Shown in pieces: positions 14,650 through 23,960 of a stretch of 64,000 nucleotides of DNA (the first letter of the stretch is position 1; each line of letters starts with the position of its first letter). Location of the stretch: contig NZ_MRTH01000033.1 of NCBI RefSeq assembly GCF_001956045.1, positions 1 through 64,000 on the forward strand, given 5' to 3'. The stretch is from Paenibacillus sp. FSL H7-0331 (GTDB lineage: Bacteria > Bacillota > Bacilli > Paenibacillales > NBRC-103111). The notes under the pieces were generated by a model that was given only the letters and a program-made list of their open reading frames with translations, had not been told where the DNA came from and did not search any database. Made by a program: the position numbers and the translations under genes.

Positions 14650-17247
14650 ATGAAATCCATGGATTCAATCCTGTTACAAAGTAAAATCACTCTGCCTATT
14701 CCCAGAGAACGCCTGATTCCAAGAGAACGATTGGTCGATTCTATAACCTACGGCCTGAAGGGCCGTCTTACCTTAGTCTGCGCCCCCGCTGGTTTCGGCA
14801 AAACCACCCTGCTGTCCCAGTGGGCATACAGCCGGCAGCTGCCCTGTGCCTGGTTATCACTCGATGAGCGGGATAATGATATTATTCGTTTTTGGCGGTA
14901 TATGACCCATGCGCTAGCCAGGTCCGTACCACCAGACAACGGTAAGCAAATGCTGCAGCTGGCTGATGCACTGCCTACTTTATCGACGACTTCCTTTCTG
15001 GATGCTCTGCTTAACGAGCTGTTTGCTCTCACGCAGGATATTGCTGTCATTATGGATGACTATCACACCATTCAGAACCCGGGTATCCATGACAGCCTAT
15101 CTTATATGATCGATTATTTGCCCGAAACCACACATATGATCATCTCCAGCCGTGCCGAGCTGCCATTTTCGACGATAAAATGGATGGCCAAGGAGCAACG
15201 CAATGCGATTGATACGGTGCAGTTGCAATTCACAACGATGGAAACCCAACAATTTTATCAGGAGTTATCGGGGGCAGAGCTAACGCATCGGCACATTGAG
15301 CAGTTGGTGCAGCAGACAGAGGGCTGGATTACGGCGCTGCAATTAGTAGCGCTTTCCCTGCGAGCCGAAGTCAATTACGACCGTTTTATTGAAGCCTTTC
15401 AAGGTAATCACCGGGATGTATCGGATTATTTGTTCCACGAGGTCATGAACAAGCTTCCAATCGATATTTACCAATTTCTTGTTCAAACCTCTGTTCTTGG
15501 CAAGCTGGAGGCTTCGATTTGTAATGCAGTCACCGAAAGTACGAATGGTGCTCTAATTCTGGAGACAATCAAAAGCCTGAATCTGTTTCTGATCCCGCTC
15601 GATGATCATAATGACTGGTTCCGATATCATCATTTATTTTCTCAATTTTTGCGAGGGCTGCTGAAGAAAACCGATCCTGAACAATGGCTGAGATCCAACC
15701 GAATGGCAAGTGCTGCTTTTTCGGAACTTGGCTTGATGGATGATGCTATCGATCATGCTATAGCAGCAGAGGACTATTCATTGATGGAAACCTATTTGGA
15801 GCAGCACATTCCAGCTATGTTGCAGCGTGGGGAAATGACCACCTTATTGAACTGGTTTCACAGCGTCCCACAGTCGTTCACGCTTTCTCCTGAGCTGTCG
15901 CTTTTATATGCCTTTATACTTGTCGTGACTAGCCAACTGCCGCAAGCAGAGATCCAATTGACCAGTATTGAACAAATATGTGAAGGTATGGAGCAAAAGG
16001 ATCGCCAGAAACAACTGCAGAGTGGAATTTTGTTCGTGAGATCCAATCTCGTGTTTGCTAACGGGGATTTTGGCAAATGGTTTACCTATACGCAAAGAAT
16101 TCTCGAACACAATTTACCCAAGGACCCGATCTATTATAATTTTAATTACAACCCGAGCGAACCATTGGTTAGAAGAACGGCCTTAGGGCTAAAAGGAATG
16201 CTTACTCCGGATACGGAAACGATTGGTACCATGTTCACCGGTGTGCTCGACGCACATGGCTGGCAGGATTCACTAATCAATTTATACGTTAAGCAATCTC
16301 TTTGTGAGGGGTATTACGAATGGAACCGATTGGACGACTGCCATCAACTGCTTCCATCGCTCACAAGAGCCGCTTTGAACAAGCACATACCTGGACTACA
16401 TATCCCCGTCATAATTACACAAGCACGTATTCATCTTGCTGAGGGGCATTACCAATCGGCTCATGATCGAGTTGAGGAGGCGTTGGAACTGGCATTGCAG
16501 TTTCCCTATAAGGCTGTCTGGGTCGAAACTCTTCAACTGTTCAGAATCCGAATATATCTGCAGGAGAACCGGATCTCCGAGGCCAAGAAATTGATCGCTC
16601 GGTTGGGAATATCACATAAGGTCAGACCCACCTTCAATCAAGAGTATGCCTACCTGACGTTAGCCAGACTGCTCGGCCAACAACGAAAGGAACCTGAGGC
16701 TCTACGTCTGTTGGAGCAGTTGAAGCCCCAATCGGAAAGAGAGCAGTTGCTCTCCAGCCTCGTTGAAATTTCATGCTTGCAAGCTCTATTGGAAGCTCAG
16801 CGCGGACAAAGAAATACAGCCCTGATGTACATTCACGAAGCGCTTGCTATTGGAGAGAGGAATGGTTACATAAGGAGCTTTCTTGATGAGGGCACAGCGA
16901 TGCGGAAACTACTGACAGTGTACCGCAACCATCGAGAAGGACAAGCTTCCGAAACGAAATGGACAGGTGTCTCCGAAGCCTATCCAGCGATGCTGCTACA
17001 GTTATTTCATGAGTCTAGCACACCGTCAACCGAGCGTACCTCCCTTCCTGCTGAACCGCTGAATCGGACGGAAGTCAATCTGTTACGCTTGATCCGCCAA
17101 GGTCTCACGAATAAGCAAATGGCCGCAGCGCTTACTCTATCCGAAGGGACAGTTAAGGTTTATCTCTCGCGTCTATATGAGAAGCTTCAAGTATCCTCAC
17201 GTACCCAAGCTATGGCTGCTTCACAAGAGCTGGAGTTGGAAGAATAA
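14650..17247 (+). CDS. MalT-like STAND-class LuxR-family transcriptional activator
   Basis: An 865-aa regulator. The ATG at 14650 follows ACGGAGG by 7 nt. The opening KSMDSILLQSKITLPIPRERLIPRERLV is the MalT/AlkS-type arm. A STAND ATPase has Walker A APAGFGKTT and a Walker B-like stretch IAVIMDDYH. A long helical-repeat (TPR-like) sensor region covers about residues 350-770. The C-terminal LuxR helix-turn-helix contains LIRQGLTNKQMAAALTLSEGTVKVYLSRLYEKLQ. Such proteins activate operons after binding a small inducer and ATP. The target is not evident; the convergent neighbour encodes a secreted cadherin-like protein and the divergent one a sensor kinase. Confidence 0.92.
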   Translation: MKSMDSILLQSKITLPIPRERLIPRERLVDSITYGLKGRLTLVCAPAGFGKTTLLSQWAYSRQLPCAWLSLDERDNDIIRFWRYMTHALARSVPPDNGKQMLQLADALPTLSTTSFLDALLNELFALTQDIAVIMDDYHTIQNPGIHDSLSYMIDYLPETTHMIISSRAELPFSTIKWMAKEQRNAIDTVQLQFTTMETQQFYQELSGAELTHRHIEQLVQQTEGWITALQLVALSLRAEVNYDRFIEAFQGNHRDVSDYLFHEVMNKLPIDIYQFLVQTSVLGKLEASICNAVTESTNGALILETIKSLNLFLIPLDDHNDWFRYHHLFSQFLRGLLKKTDPEQWLRSNRMASAAFSELGLMDDAIDHAIAAEDYSLMETYLEQHIPAMLQRGEMTTLLNWFHSVPQSFTLSPELSLLYAFILVVTSQLPQAEIQLTSIEQICEGMEQKDRQKQLQSGILFVRSNLVFANGDFGKWFTYTQRILEHNLPKDPIYYNFNYNPSEPLVRRTALGLKGMLTPDTETIGTMFTGVLDAHGWQDSLINLYVKQSLCEGYYEWNRLDDCHQLLPSLTRAALNKHIPGLHIPVIITQARIHLAEGHYQSAHDRVEEALELALQFPYKAVWVETLQLFRIRIYLQENRISEAKKLIARLGISHKVRPTFNQEYAYLTLARLLGQQRKEPEALRLLEQLKPQSEREQLLSSLVEISCLQALLEAQRGQRNTALMYIHEALAIGERNGYIRSFLDEGTAMRKLLTVYRNHREGQASETKWTGVSEAYPAMLLQLFHESSTPSTERTSLPAEPLNRTEVNLLRLIRQGLTNKQMAAALTLSEGTVKVYLSRLYEKLQVSSRTQAMAASQELELEE

Positions 17248-17270
17248 TCGATTCAGCCTGCTGATGCACA

Positions 17271-17301
17271 ACGAGGAGCACCCCTGTGGAGTGCTCCTCG
17301 T
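17271..17301 (+). terminator. Hairpin terminator after the MalT-like gene
   Basis: A perfect 11-bp stem ACGAGGAGCAC...GTGCTCCTCGT, followed by TGCAATTTA. The stem is strong but the T tract is weak. Confidence 0.65.
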
Positions 17302-17333
17302 TGCAATTTAACTTCTTTTCATGGGGGTCGATA

Positions 17334-19136
17334 CTACGGTATAACCTTGGTTCCAATCTGGCCCAAAATAATAACGACGTCATCACGGTTGAATTGTCCA
17401 TCTCCGTTCAAATCATTTTGTCCATAAGCTGCTGTCATATAAGTAATAATCTCATTGATATGAATACCGTCATGTTCGACATCCAAATCAGTCAGCCTTT
17501 GTTTCAACTGCTGAAGGGGGTTGCCATAGACAATCGTTCGGCCAGCAGCGGCGTTCCCTTCTCCGATCAAGCTGACCACAGCTCCAGCTTTAATATCAAA
17601 TTTCACTTCATCTCCGGGCAGCAGTTGGCCGCTTACGGTCAATTTCACCTCTGACGACCCTGGTGTATAGACGACTTGTGTTACCGACAAATCCGAGTTA
17701 CGAGTTACATTTTTAATCGTATAGTACGTGTGATCGGTACTCGCCCGCAGCAAAGGTTCGGAAAATGTTAGCTTCGCCTGCATCTCTTCAAGCAGGAGAT
17801 CATTAAGAGCTGGCGTTCCCGATAGAATCACTATAATCGTATACTGCCGGCTCGTCCCATCCTGCGCGATTACATGTATATCTATCACATTTGGCAAGCC
17901 AGATGTCAGCGGTAACCTCAGACTATCCATACCGCTTTGAACAGTTGAATAACTGCCTCCGTTGATTCGCACCTGGATCGTTGCAGCACTATTACCTGCT
18001 GACAAGACTGGTTTTACGGTGAGTTCATAGATAGACTGACTTACCGTTAATGAATAGTCTGTAACCTGTGGTGAAAAAGCAAGATTTCCCGGCGTCACAG
18101 TTAAACCGCTTAAAGTCGCATCATTATTTTTTCGAATCACTTTGATGGTATACTGCTTTGAGATGCTCGTATCCTGGGCTAACACTTCCAGTGTAATCGT
18201 ATTGCTTCCTACTGCCAGAGGAATTATCGCGGATTTTCCTTTTTCTACCAACGTGTAGCTGCCATCATTCACTTTAATATGAACAAAAGCACCAGTCAGG
18301 TCCGATAATGTCGGCGTCACCATCAATGTATCCGTTGCATTACTCACATCAGGCAACGTATAAGCCGTCTGATTTGACTGAAAAACCGGGCTTAAAGTAC
18401 TCCCTGAGACGGCTAAAGCACTTAAATCCGCATTTGTGTTCGCGGCCCGCGTGACCGTAACGGTATACGTCTTATTCACGTTTGTATTATAAGATTTTGT
18501 CTGAACAGTAATGATATTGCTTCCTACATTTAAAGGTATGGAACCCGACGCAACTCCATTAGCTGCATTCGAACCATTGATGTTGACGGAGGCTGCAGCG
18601 TCGTTCAACACCCCAGTAATCGATATGCTGCTCGTCGCATAAGACACATCTGCCGTATAATTCGTTATATTGGATTGAAAATTCGGATTTAACGTCGTTT
18701 CGCTTGAGCGCAAATCCGTCAGGTCGGCATCATTTGTATCTGGAAAATATACGTGAATCGTATACGTCTTGGTCGTCGTAGTATTTGTTGCCGTGACTCT
18801 TAATTGAAATGTGTTATCTCCCCGATTCGTACCGAGGTATCCGGTCGACGCATAATACGCCACCCCAAGCCAACTGCCTCCGTTCATCGAATACTCCATG
18901 GTTGCATCGGAGTTCGCAGTTGTTGCTGCTGTGTAGAAGCCTGCTTCGGAGCTGCGCATTTTCACCCAATATTCCGTTATAGATGGAGTAAAAGCTGGTG
19001 ACAACGAACCTGCACCTTCATGAATGCTCGATAAATCGGCATTCGCATCATTAACCACGGCTTGCGCACTCCATGGGGATGCAATAATAAGTATGAGTGC
19101 CGTAACACTAATGATTAAAAATTTAGCTAATCTCAC
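17334..19136 (-). CDS. Secreted protein with four cadherin-like repeats and dockerin-like end
   Basis: A 600-aa exported protein. The start is GTG at 19136, preceded by GGGAGGAA. The signal peptide runs to about residue 26 (IIASPWSAQA). At least four cadherin-like beta-sandwich repeats recur, each with ADLSxL...LSPxFxSxxTxYT (starts near residues 30, 135, 230 and 335), interleaved with SxNxITVxV strands. The C-terminus has two EF-hand-like units: DVEHDGIHINEIITYM and DLNGDGQFNRDDVVIIL, like a type I dockerin. Calcium-dependent surface attachment is a reasonable guess. I see no enzyme domain. It may be an adhesin or a scaffold piece, and it stands alone. Confidence 0.85.
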   Translation of the reverse strand: MRLAKFLIISVTALILIIASPWSAQAVVNDANADLSSIHEGAGSLSPAFTPSITEYWVKMRSSEAGFYTAATTANSDATMEYSMNGGSWLGVAYYASTGYLGTNRGDNTFQLRVTATNTTTTKTYTIHVYFPDTNDADLTDLRSSETTLNPNFQSNITNYTADVSYATSSISITGVLNDAAASVNINGSNAANGVASGSIPLNVGSNIITVQTKSYNTNVNKTYTVTVTRAANTNADLSALAVSGSTLSPVFQSNQTAYTLPDVSNATDTLMVTPTLSDLTGAFVHIKVNDGSYTLVEKGKSAIIPLAVGSNTITLEVLAQDTSISKQYTIKVIRKNNDATLSGLTVTPGNLAFSPQVTDYSLTVSQSIYELTVKPVLSAGNSAATIQVRINGGSYSTVQSGMDSLRLPLTSGLPNVIDIHVIAQDGTSRQYTIIVILSGTPALNDLLLEEMQAKLTFSEPLLRASTDHTYYTIKNVTRNSDLSVTQVVYTPGSSEVKLTVSGQLLPGDEVKFDIKAGAVVSLIGEGNAAAGRTIVYGNPLQQLKQRLTDLDVEHDGIHINEIITYMTAAYGQNDLNGDGQFNRDDVVIILGQIGTKVIP

Positions 19137-19250
19137 GAGCTTCCTCCCTTAAAAAGTCAAAATATGACTGAATATGATAAACCCCTATCATTATATCATA
19201 GCTATTATCCATTTAATGCATATTTATAAAGTTGGTAGAGTCAAAAAAAC

Positions 19251-19287
19251 AAAAAATAACACCCTATCCTAACGGACAAAGTGTTAT
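19251..19287 (-). terminator. Terminator after the ADP-ribosylglycohydrolase-family gene
   Basis: Minus-strand ATAACAC...GTGTTAT with an inner TTGTCC/GGATAG pairing, followed by TTTTTTG. It starts about 13 nt after the stop at 19300. Confidence 0.8.
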
Positions 19288-19299
19288 CGTAATCCTTAT

Positions 19300-21171
19300 T
19301 TATTTGACAAACATCATATCCGTGTAATAGTAATACTTGCCTGGCGACGTAGTATCCAGTGTAGCTACCGGGAGGACATACACTTCAAGATCTTCTCCCT
19401 GTCCTGTCGCCTCCACCTCAACCACATGTGTTCCAGCTGTAAGCGTTACTTCATACAGCTGTTCTGTCGCTGGACGGTGGTAGGCCGGCATGAATTCGAC
19501 GATTTTCTGACAATCGATCACGGTTTCGCCATTCAGCTTAACAGAAATTGGAGCGTTAGCGGCTGCGATCAGACGCAGCTTGCGAGTTGAAGGATTATAC
19601 AGGTTTGTTCTCGCACGATACGTGCCAATCATATTGCCTTCAGAGACTGCTTGCCAATTGATTTTGTTTCCCGCACACACAACTTCGATACCATTCTCTG
19701 CCTTAGCCGGTCCCCATATCGTCCAATGTGCAGCACCTACCAGAGCAAAGGAAATACGTTCCTCAGACCAAACGTGTCCATCATGATAACGCGTCCAATT
19801 CAATGCCAAGCGATAGGATGATTCAGGCTGTGAAGAAGATTTGACATCTACTTTCCAGCTCGTTGATTCACCAGGATTTAAACGAGTCTCCTGTGCAGCA
19901 GGTCCACTCCAGCCCGCTGGAACTTCCAGTGACAAGCTGCCTTCCAACAAAACCAGTGAACGATTCGTCACAGTGATAGTAAGGGTCTTGGACTGATCAA
20001 TTCCAATCGCTGGACCTTCGTCTCCATAATTCAGAACAAGCTCCAGATTCGGCTGGCTGGATGTACCTTTTGGCAGCAGATAACGGTTTTCCGTTACAGG
20101 TCGATTCCACATGGCCTCTATACTGTCACGTTCCTCCACTCTATCCTGCAAGGTAGTAGGAAGCTCTGGATGAACAATAATTCCTGTATGCCATGCAGCC
20201 AGAACCTGCTTCCCTACAGCTATCGTGCGTCGTGTAAGCTCATCCAGATTTTGTGGAGCCGGAAAGCCTTTGATAGGGGGACTGATCACGACACGATCAC
20301 CGACGGGTTGCACCCATTTCGCAGGCAAGCCCTCAGGACCGAGAATCATACCCAATATGGCACCCAAGGTAGCCGCCGTACAATCCGTGTCGTAGCCGCA
20401 GTTCGTCGCTTTCAGAATCGCATCCTCGAAGTCTTTTCCATAAAGCCAGCCGAGAATCGTAAAGGCGATATTTTGTGGAGCGTCCGTAAAGTTCTCCCGT
20501 CCGTGATGGTCCAGAATCAGAGCTCTTGCCTCGATCCAGTCTTTGCCTTCCTGATGCCACCGCAGCAAATCCCTGACAGCAAGTGCGGTGCGGCAATCAG
20601 ACGGTATATAACGAAGTCCGATTTCAATCAAACGGTCACGGTCCTGCTCGAAGAAGATAGCGCTCTCAATCGCGGCAAACAGCATTTCGCCATATACGCC
20701 TTCTCCCCCTGCATGGTCAACCGTTGCATCTTCATATGCATAACGGGCTGCTGTTTCCGGTGCACCCGGTGCTACCATCGCCCAGATTTCCGAGCGGATT
20801 GGGGACCCCATGCAGTTGTTAAACGGATTGTTGAACCAGCCAGCTACCGGAGCTATCAGACCTCGTCTCAGATTCGTCAGCGCGTAGCCATATTCATCGA
20901 AGGGGAAAAAGATATGATCGATCCATTCCTGCCCCAGTTCCTTGTTAGTTAAAGACGGTCCATATTGCTCCAGCGCATGCAGCCATACGAGCTGCAGATC
21001 CAGATCGTCATTCTCCAATGGACCATCCGGAAGCTCAGGATAAAAGTCCAGATTCAGTAGTTCCTTCACACCCTCTACTGGCGCACCTAGCGTGCCCCCG
21101 ATATTTTTACCCAGCCAGCCTCCATAAACGATTCGATAGTAATCCTGTTCATTCAAAATGCTTATAGTCAT
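19300..21171 (-). CDS. ADP-ribosylglycohydrolase-family protein with C-terminal beta domains
   Basis: A 623-aa protein. The ATG at 21171 follows AAGGAG by 8 nt; the longer frame to 21237 lacks a ribosome site. Residues 1-320 form an ADP-ribosylglycohydrolase (DraG-like) fold: GGWLGKNIGGTLGAP, metal-binding acidic ENDDLDLQLVW, DHAGGEGVYGEM and NCGYDTDCTAATLGAILG. Residues about 350-620 are beta-rich, with an NPGESTSWKVD-type NEW3/Ig-like part and a carbohydrate-module-like end (YEVTLTAGTHVVEVEATGQ). There is no signal peptide. The divergent AraC-type sensor suggests a sugar or nucleoside substrate rather than protein ADP-ribose. The family call is good; the substrate is unknown. Confidence 0.85.
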   Translation of the reverse strand: MTISILNEQDYYRIVYGGWLGKNIGGTLGAPVEGVKELLNLDFYPELPDGPLENDDLDLQLVWLHALEQYGPSLTNKELGQEWIDHIFFPFDEYGYALTNLRRGLIAPVAGWFNNPFNNCMGSPIRSEIWAMVAPGAPETAARYAYEDATVDHAGGEGVYGEMLFAAIESAIFFEQDRDRLIEIGLRYIPSDCRTALAVRDLLRWHQEGKDWIEARALILDHHGRENFTDAPQNIAFTILGWLYGKDFEDAILKATNCGYDTDCTAATLGAILGMILGPEGLPAKWVQPVGDRVVISPPIKGFPAPQNLDELTRRTIAVGKQVLAAWHTGIIVHPELPTTLQDRVEERDSIEAMWNRPVTENRYLLPKGTSSQPNLELVLNYGDEGPAIGIDQSKTLTITVTNRSLVLLEGSLSLEVPAGWSGPAAQETRLNPGESTSWKVDVKSSSQPESSYRLALNWTRYHDGHVWSEERISFALVGAAHWTIWGPAKAENGIEVVCAGNKINWQAVSEGNMIGTYRARTNLYNPSTRKLRLIAAANAPISVKLNGETVIDCQKIVEFMPAYHRPATEQLYEVTLTAGTHVVEVEATGQGEDLEVYVLPVATLDTTSPGKYYYYTDMMFVK

Positions 21172-21196
21172 CACTGCAGCTCCTTCTGATCTTTGG

Positions 21197-21212
21197 TATA
21201 CTGTTGAGTATA
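21197..21212. promoter_or_regulatory. Palindrome in the AraC / glycohydrolase divergent promoter
   Basis: TATACT-GTTG-AGTATA reads as a TATACT -10-like box on both strands. It could be overlapping promoter elements or a regulator site. No good -35 is seen for either direction. Confidence 0.3.
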
Positions 21213-21281
21213 AGGTCAGACCCCGGAAGATAGCCATGCAGATAATTACGATTTACAAGCAGTAAAACCTTGGAGGAAGCC

Positions 21282-22160
21282 ATGTACTATTCACTTTCCA
21301 GACTCTCGGCACTTGATGTGAAATGGGCCGATTTGTTTGATGCCAACCAGGAATCCTTTCAGGAATTCCATCATAATCCCTATTACGAATTGATTCTGGT
21401 TGCCGATGGAACGGTTTATTTGCAGGCAGGTGAAGAGAAGCTAACGCTTCATGCCGGTGATTCCCTGCTGCTGATGCCATGGGAGCAGCACCGCGGCTGG
21501 CAACCAAATGAAAGACAGGGGCATTTTTTTTGGGTTCAGTTTGCCTCCACTCCCGATATTACTGAGCTGGACTATGACCGAGCACCCCAGCTTAAAATCG
21601 TCCATGCGCCTCCAGGCCAGACATCGACCTCTCAGCAGCATTTTGAAGAAGCATTGGTCCTGCCAAGACGGTTTCAAACCCGCAACAGGTACAAGCTGCT
21701 CAGCTGCTTCGAGGAGCTTGTCCAGCTACTGATAAAGCCCAAAGGCTATTTCCGCTTCCAGGCAACGCTGCTGCTAGGAGAAATCTTATTCATATTAACA
21801 AGCGAATTTCTCGAGCAAAGCCATACCGACAGTGCGTTCCCATCTTCCTATACGACCTTCCGAAAGCTGTTAAGTCATATCAATAACAACTACGAAACCG
21901 ATATTACCAAAGAGGCTCTCGAGCAGATGACCGACAGGAAGTATGAATATTTATGCCAGATTTTCAAACGATACACAGGAACCACAATGGTCCATTACAT
22001 GCATCAATTAAAAATCCAGCAGGCCAAACATCTGCTCCTGCACACGGCTCAAAGCGTTCAGGAAATCGGTCAATCGGTAGGTTATGCCGACCCGTTTTAT
22101 TTCAGTCGAATATTCAAGCGAGTCGAAGGCATTTCCCCTCAGCACTTCCGACAAAAATGA
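21282..22160 (+). CDS. AraC-family transcriptional regulator
   Basis: A 292-aa regulator. The ATG at 21282 is preceded by TTGGAGGAAGCC; a TTG at 21270 overlaps that ribosome site and is rejected. The N-terminal cupin effector domain (about 30-130) has HHNPYYELILVADGTVYLQAGEEKLTLHAGDSLLLMPWEQHR. The C-terminal double helix-turn-helix (about 195-290) has QIFKRYTGTTMVHYMHQLKIQQAKHLL and IGQSVGYADPFYFSRIFKRVEGISP. This form binds a sugar and controls a neighbouring catabolic gene, here probably the divergent ADP-ribosylglycohydrolase-family gene. A TATACT-GTTG-AGTATA palindrome (21197-21212) lies between them. Confidence 0.93.
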   Translation: MYYSLSRLSALDVKWADLFDANQESFQEFHHNPYYELILVADGTVYLQAGEEKLTLHAGDSLLLMPWEQHRGWQPNERQGHFFWVQFASTPDITELDYDRAPQLKIVHAPPGQTSTSQQHFEEALVLPRRFQTRNRYKLLSCFEELVQLLIKPKGYFRFQATLLLGEILFILTSEFLEQSHTDSAFPSSYTTFRKLLSHINNNYETDITKEALEQMTDRKYEYLCQIFKRYTGTTMVHYMHQLKIQQAKHLLLHTAQSVQEIGQSVGYADPFYFSRIFKRVEGISPQHFRQK

Positions 22161-22184
22161 CGAGTGCTGAGCGAAAATCAGCGG

Positions 22185-22934
22185 TTAATGAACGTAAATC
22201 ATCTTTTTGGTCATACCACCGTCTACCGTCAGGTTCGTGCCTGTGACAAAGTCATTCTCAGGGTCCGTCAAGTACAGGCAGGCACGTGCAATATCCTGCG
22301 GTTTTCCAACACGCTGCGCTGGATGCTGTTCATGATCCTCCGTGCGAAGACTGCTGTAGTCACCCGTTTCGATCCATCCGGGATTAATCGCATTCACCTG
22401 AATCCCGTCAGGGCCCAACGAAACCGCAAGCGCATGTGTTAATGCATCAATTCCCCCTTTGGATGCGGCATAAGCCTCAGTATTCGCTTCCGACATCGTC
22501 GACCTTGTTGAGGAAATATGAACGATCGAACCTCTCCCCTGCTTCTTCATTACCTTAGCCGCTTCTCTCGAACACAAAAAGCATCCTCTTAAATTCGTAT
22601 TCATCACATAATCCCATTCATCCATGTCCAGCTCATAGGGTGATTTGGTTATGCCAAGACCTGCATTATTAATCAAAATATCAATACGCCCAAATCTGGC
22701 TTCAATTTGCTGAAAAACAGGGGCAATCGCATTACCGTCACTAAGCTCCAGTTGTATCGCATAAGGCTCGAACCCTGATTGCCGCAGCAGTTCACTGGTT
22801 TCCGCCAGCTTATGCTCATCTTTATCTATAAGTACGACCTGGGCATTCTCAGTTGCATAACTCACAGCAAGTGCCCTTCCGATACCACCTCCCGCTCCCG
22901 TAATCACAACCACTTGATTCTCGAATTTGCTCAA
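22185..22934 (-). CDS. Short-chain dehydrogenase/reductase (classical SDR)
   Basis: A 249-aa NAD(P)-dependent oxidoreductase. It has cofactor motif TGAGGGIG, NNAG in DILINNAG, the catalytic Ser in HISST and YxxxK in YAASKGG, then NAINPGWIETG and a C-terminal VDGG. The Asp in VVLIDKDEH after strand 2 suggests NAD preference. The start is TTG at 22934, with AAAGGAG 8 nt upstream. It is divergent from a second SDR gene at 23102 and convergent with the AraC gene, so it may belong to the same sugar-related locus. The substrate is unknown (glucose-dehydrogenase-like or ketoacyl-reductase-like). Confidence 0.92.
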   Translation of the reverse strand: MSKFENQVVVITGAGGGIGRALAVSYATENAQVVLIDKDEHKLAETSELLRQSGFEPYAIQLELSDGNAIAPVFQQIEARFGRIDILINNAGLGITKSPYELDMDEWDYVMNTNLRGCFLCSREAAKVMKKQGRGSIVHISSTRSTMSEANTEAYAASKGGIDALTHALAVSLGPDGIQVNAINPGWIETGDYSSLRTEDHEQHPAQRVGKPQDIARACLYLTDPENDFVTGTNLTVDGGMTKKMIYVH

Positions 22935-23101
22935 GGTAAATGCTCCTTTCAGGAATAGGTTACTGCACTATTATAACCGATCCGGACACCAGCCGCCGAT
23001 TCAGACTCTCCACGAATGGCAGAAAGTTGACCTTGTTTTGGCCTTGGTATACCATGTTAATGTCGGCAATACGATAACAAATGATATGAGGAGCGATCAA
23101 T

Positions 23102-23821
23102 ATGGAATTACACAATAAAAAAGCACTGATTACCGGGGCGGGAAAAGGTATCGGAAAAGCGATAGCGATCGCATTAGCCAAAGAAGGCGTTCATCTGGGG
23201 ATTATCGCCAGAAGCAGTGCCGATCTGGAAACCCTTCAGGAAGAATTGACCACAGCCTACGGAGTGGATGTGTTCATCGCAACCGCCGATATCGCAATTC
23301 AGACAGAGGTTGATGAAGCTGTTGCCGCCTTGAGCTCAAGGCTTGGTTCCATAGATATCCTCATCAATAATGCGGGAACCGCACAATTCGGTACCCTGAT
23401 TGATATGGAGCCCGCTCACTGGGAGCGCATTATACAAACGAATCTGATGGGCACCTATTATATGACCCGTGCTGTACTGCCAGCTCTACTCAGCCAAAGC
23501 AGCGGCAGCATTATCAATATCGCCTCAACTGCCGGAGAAAGAGGCTTTGCAACGGGCTCCGCTTACTGCGCTTCCAAATTCGCCGTTCTTGGAATGACTG
23601 AAGCCTTGATGCAGGAGGTTCGCAAATCCAATATTCGTGTAACTGCTCTCACTCCAAGTACGGTGAATACAGAATTGGCTGTCAATACAGGATTGAAAAT
23701 AGGTGATGAGGACCGTATGATGCAGCCGGAGGATGTCGCCGAGCTGGTATTGGTTACGTTAAAATTGCCAGATCGCGTCTTCATTAAGACCGCTGGAATC
23801 TGGACAACGAACCCGCAATAG
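23102..23821 (+). CDS. Short-chain dehydrogenase, 3-ketoacyl-ACP-reductase-like
   Basis: A 239-aa SDR enzyme. It has TGAGKGIG, Arg in GIIARSS (NADPH preference), NNAG in DILINNAGTAQFG, catalytic Ser in NIASTAG, and YxxxK as SAYCASKFA. The start ATG follows ATGAGGAG. It resembles the FabG-like reductases found outside the fatty-acid cluster; the actual substrate cannot be assigned. It has its own promoter region, divergent from the other SDR gene, and a terminator. Confidence 0.92.
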   Translation: MELHNKKALITGAGKGIGKAIAIALAKEGVHLGIIARSSADLETLQEELTTAYGVDVFIATADIAIQTEVDEAVAALSSRLGSIDILINNAGTAQFGTLIDMEPAHWERIIQTNLMGTYYMTRAVLPALLSQSSGSIINIASTAGERGFATGSAYCASKFAVLGMTEALMQEVRKSNIRVTALTPSTVNTELAVNTGLKIGDEDRMMQPEDVAELVLVTLKLPDRVFIKTAGIWTTNPQ

Positions 23822-23862
23822 CTTGCATATGGATGTACTGTGTGTGGTCATATTGCTTTGGC

Positions 23863-23906
23863 AGAACCTTTCTCCTTCACATAAAAGGAGTCGGGTTCTT
23901 TTTTCA
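23863..23906 (+). terminator. Rho-independent terminator
   Basis: AGAACC..TCTCCTT-CACATA-AAGGAGTCGGGTTCT followed by six T residues, 42 nt after the SDR stop at 23821. Confidence 0.88.
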
Positions 23907-23912
23907 TGCATT

Positions 23913-23947
23913 AAAGAAGCCCCACGGCTAACCGGAGGCGGCTTCTG
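23913..23947 (-). terminator. Terminator after the sialidase-like gene
   Basis: Minus-strand AGAAGCC-GCC...-GGGGCTTCT followed by TTTAATG, just past the stop at 23961. Confidence 0.7.
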
Positions 23948-23960
23948 TAATCATAAGGGA

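Noticed and set aside
21172..21237. Longer start for the ADP-ribosylglycohydrolase-family gene
   Set aside because: It would cover the promoter palindrome and has no ribosome site; AAGGAG precedes ATG 21171.
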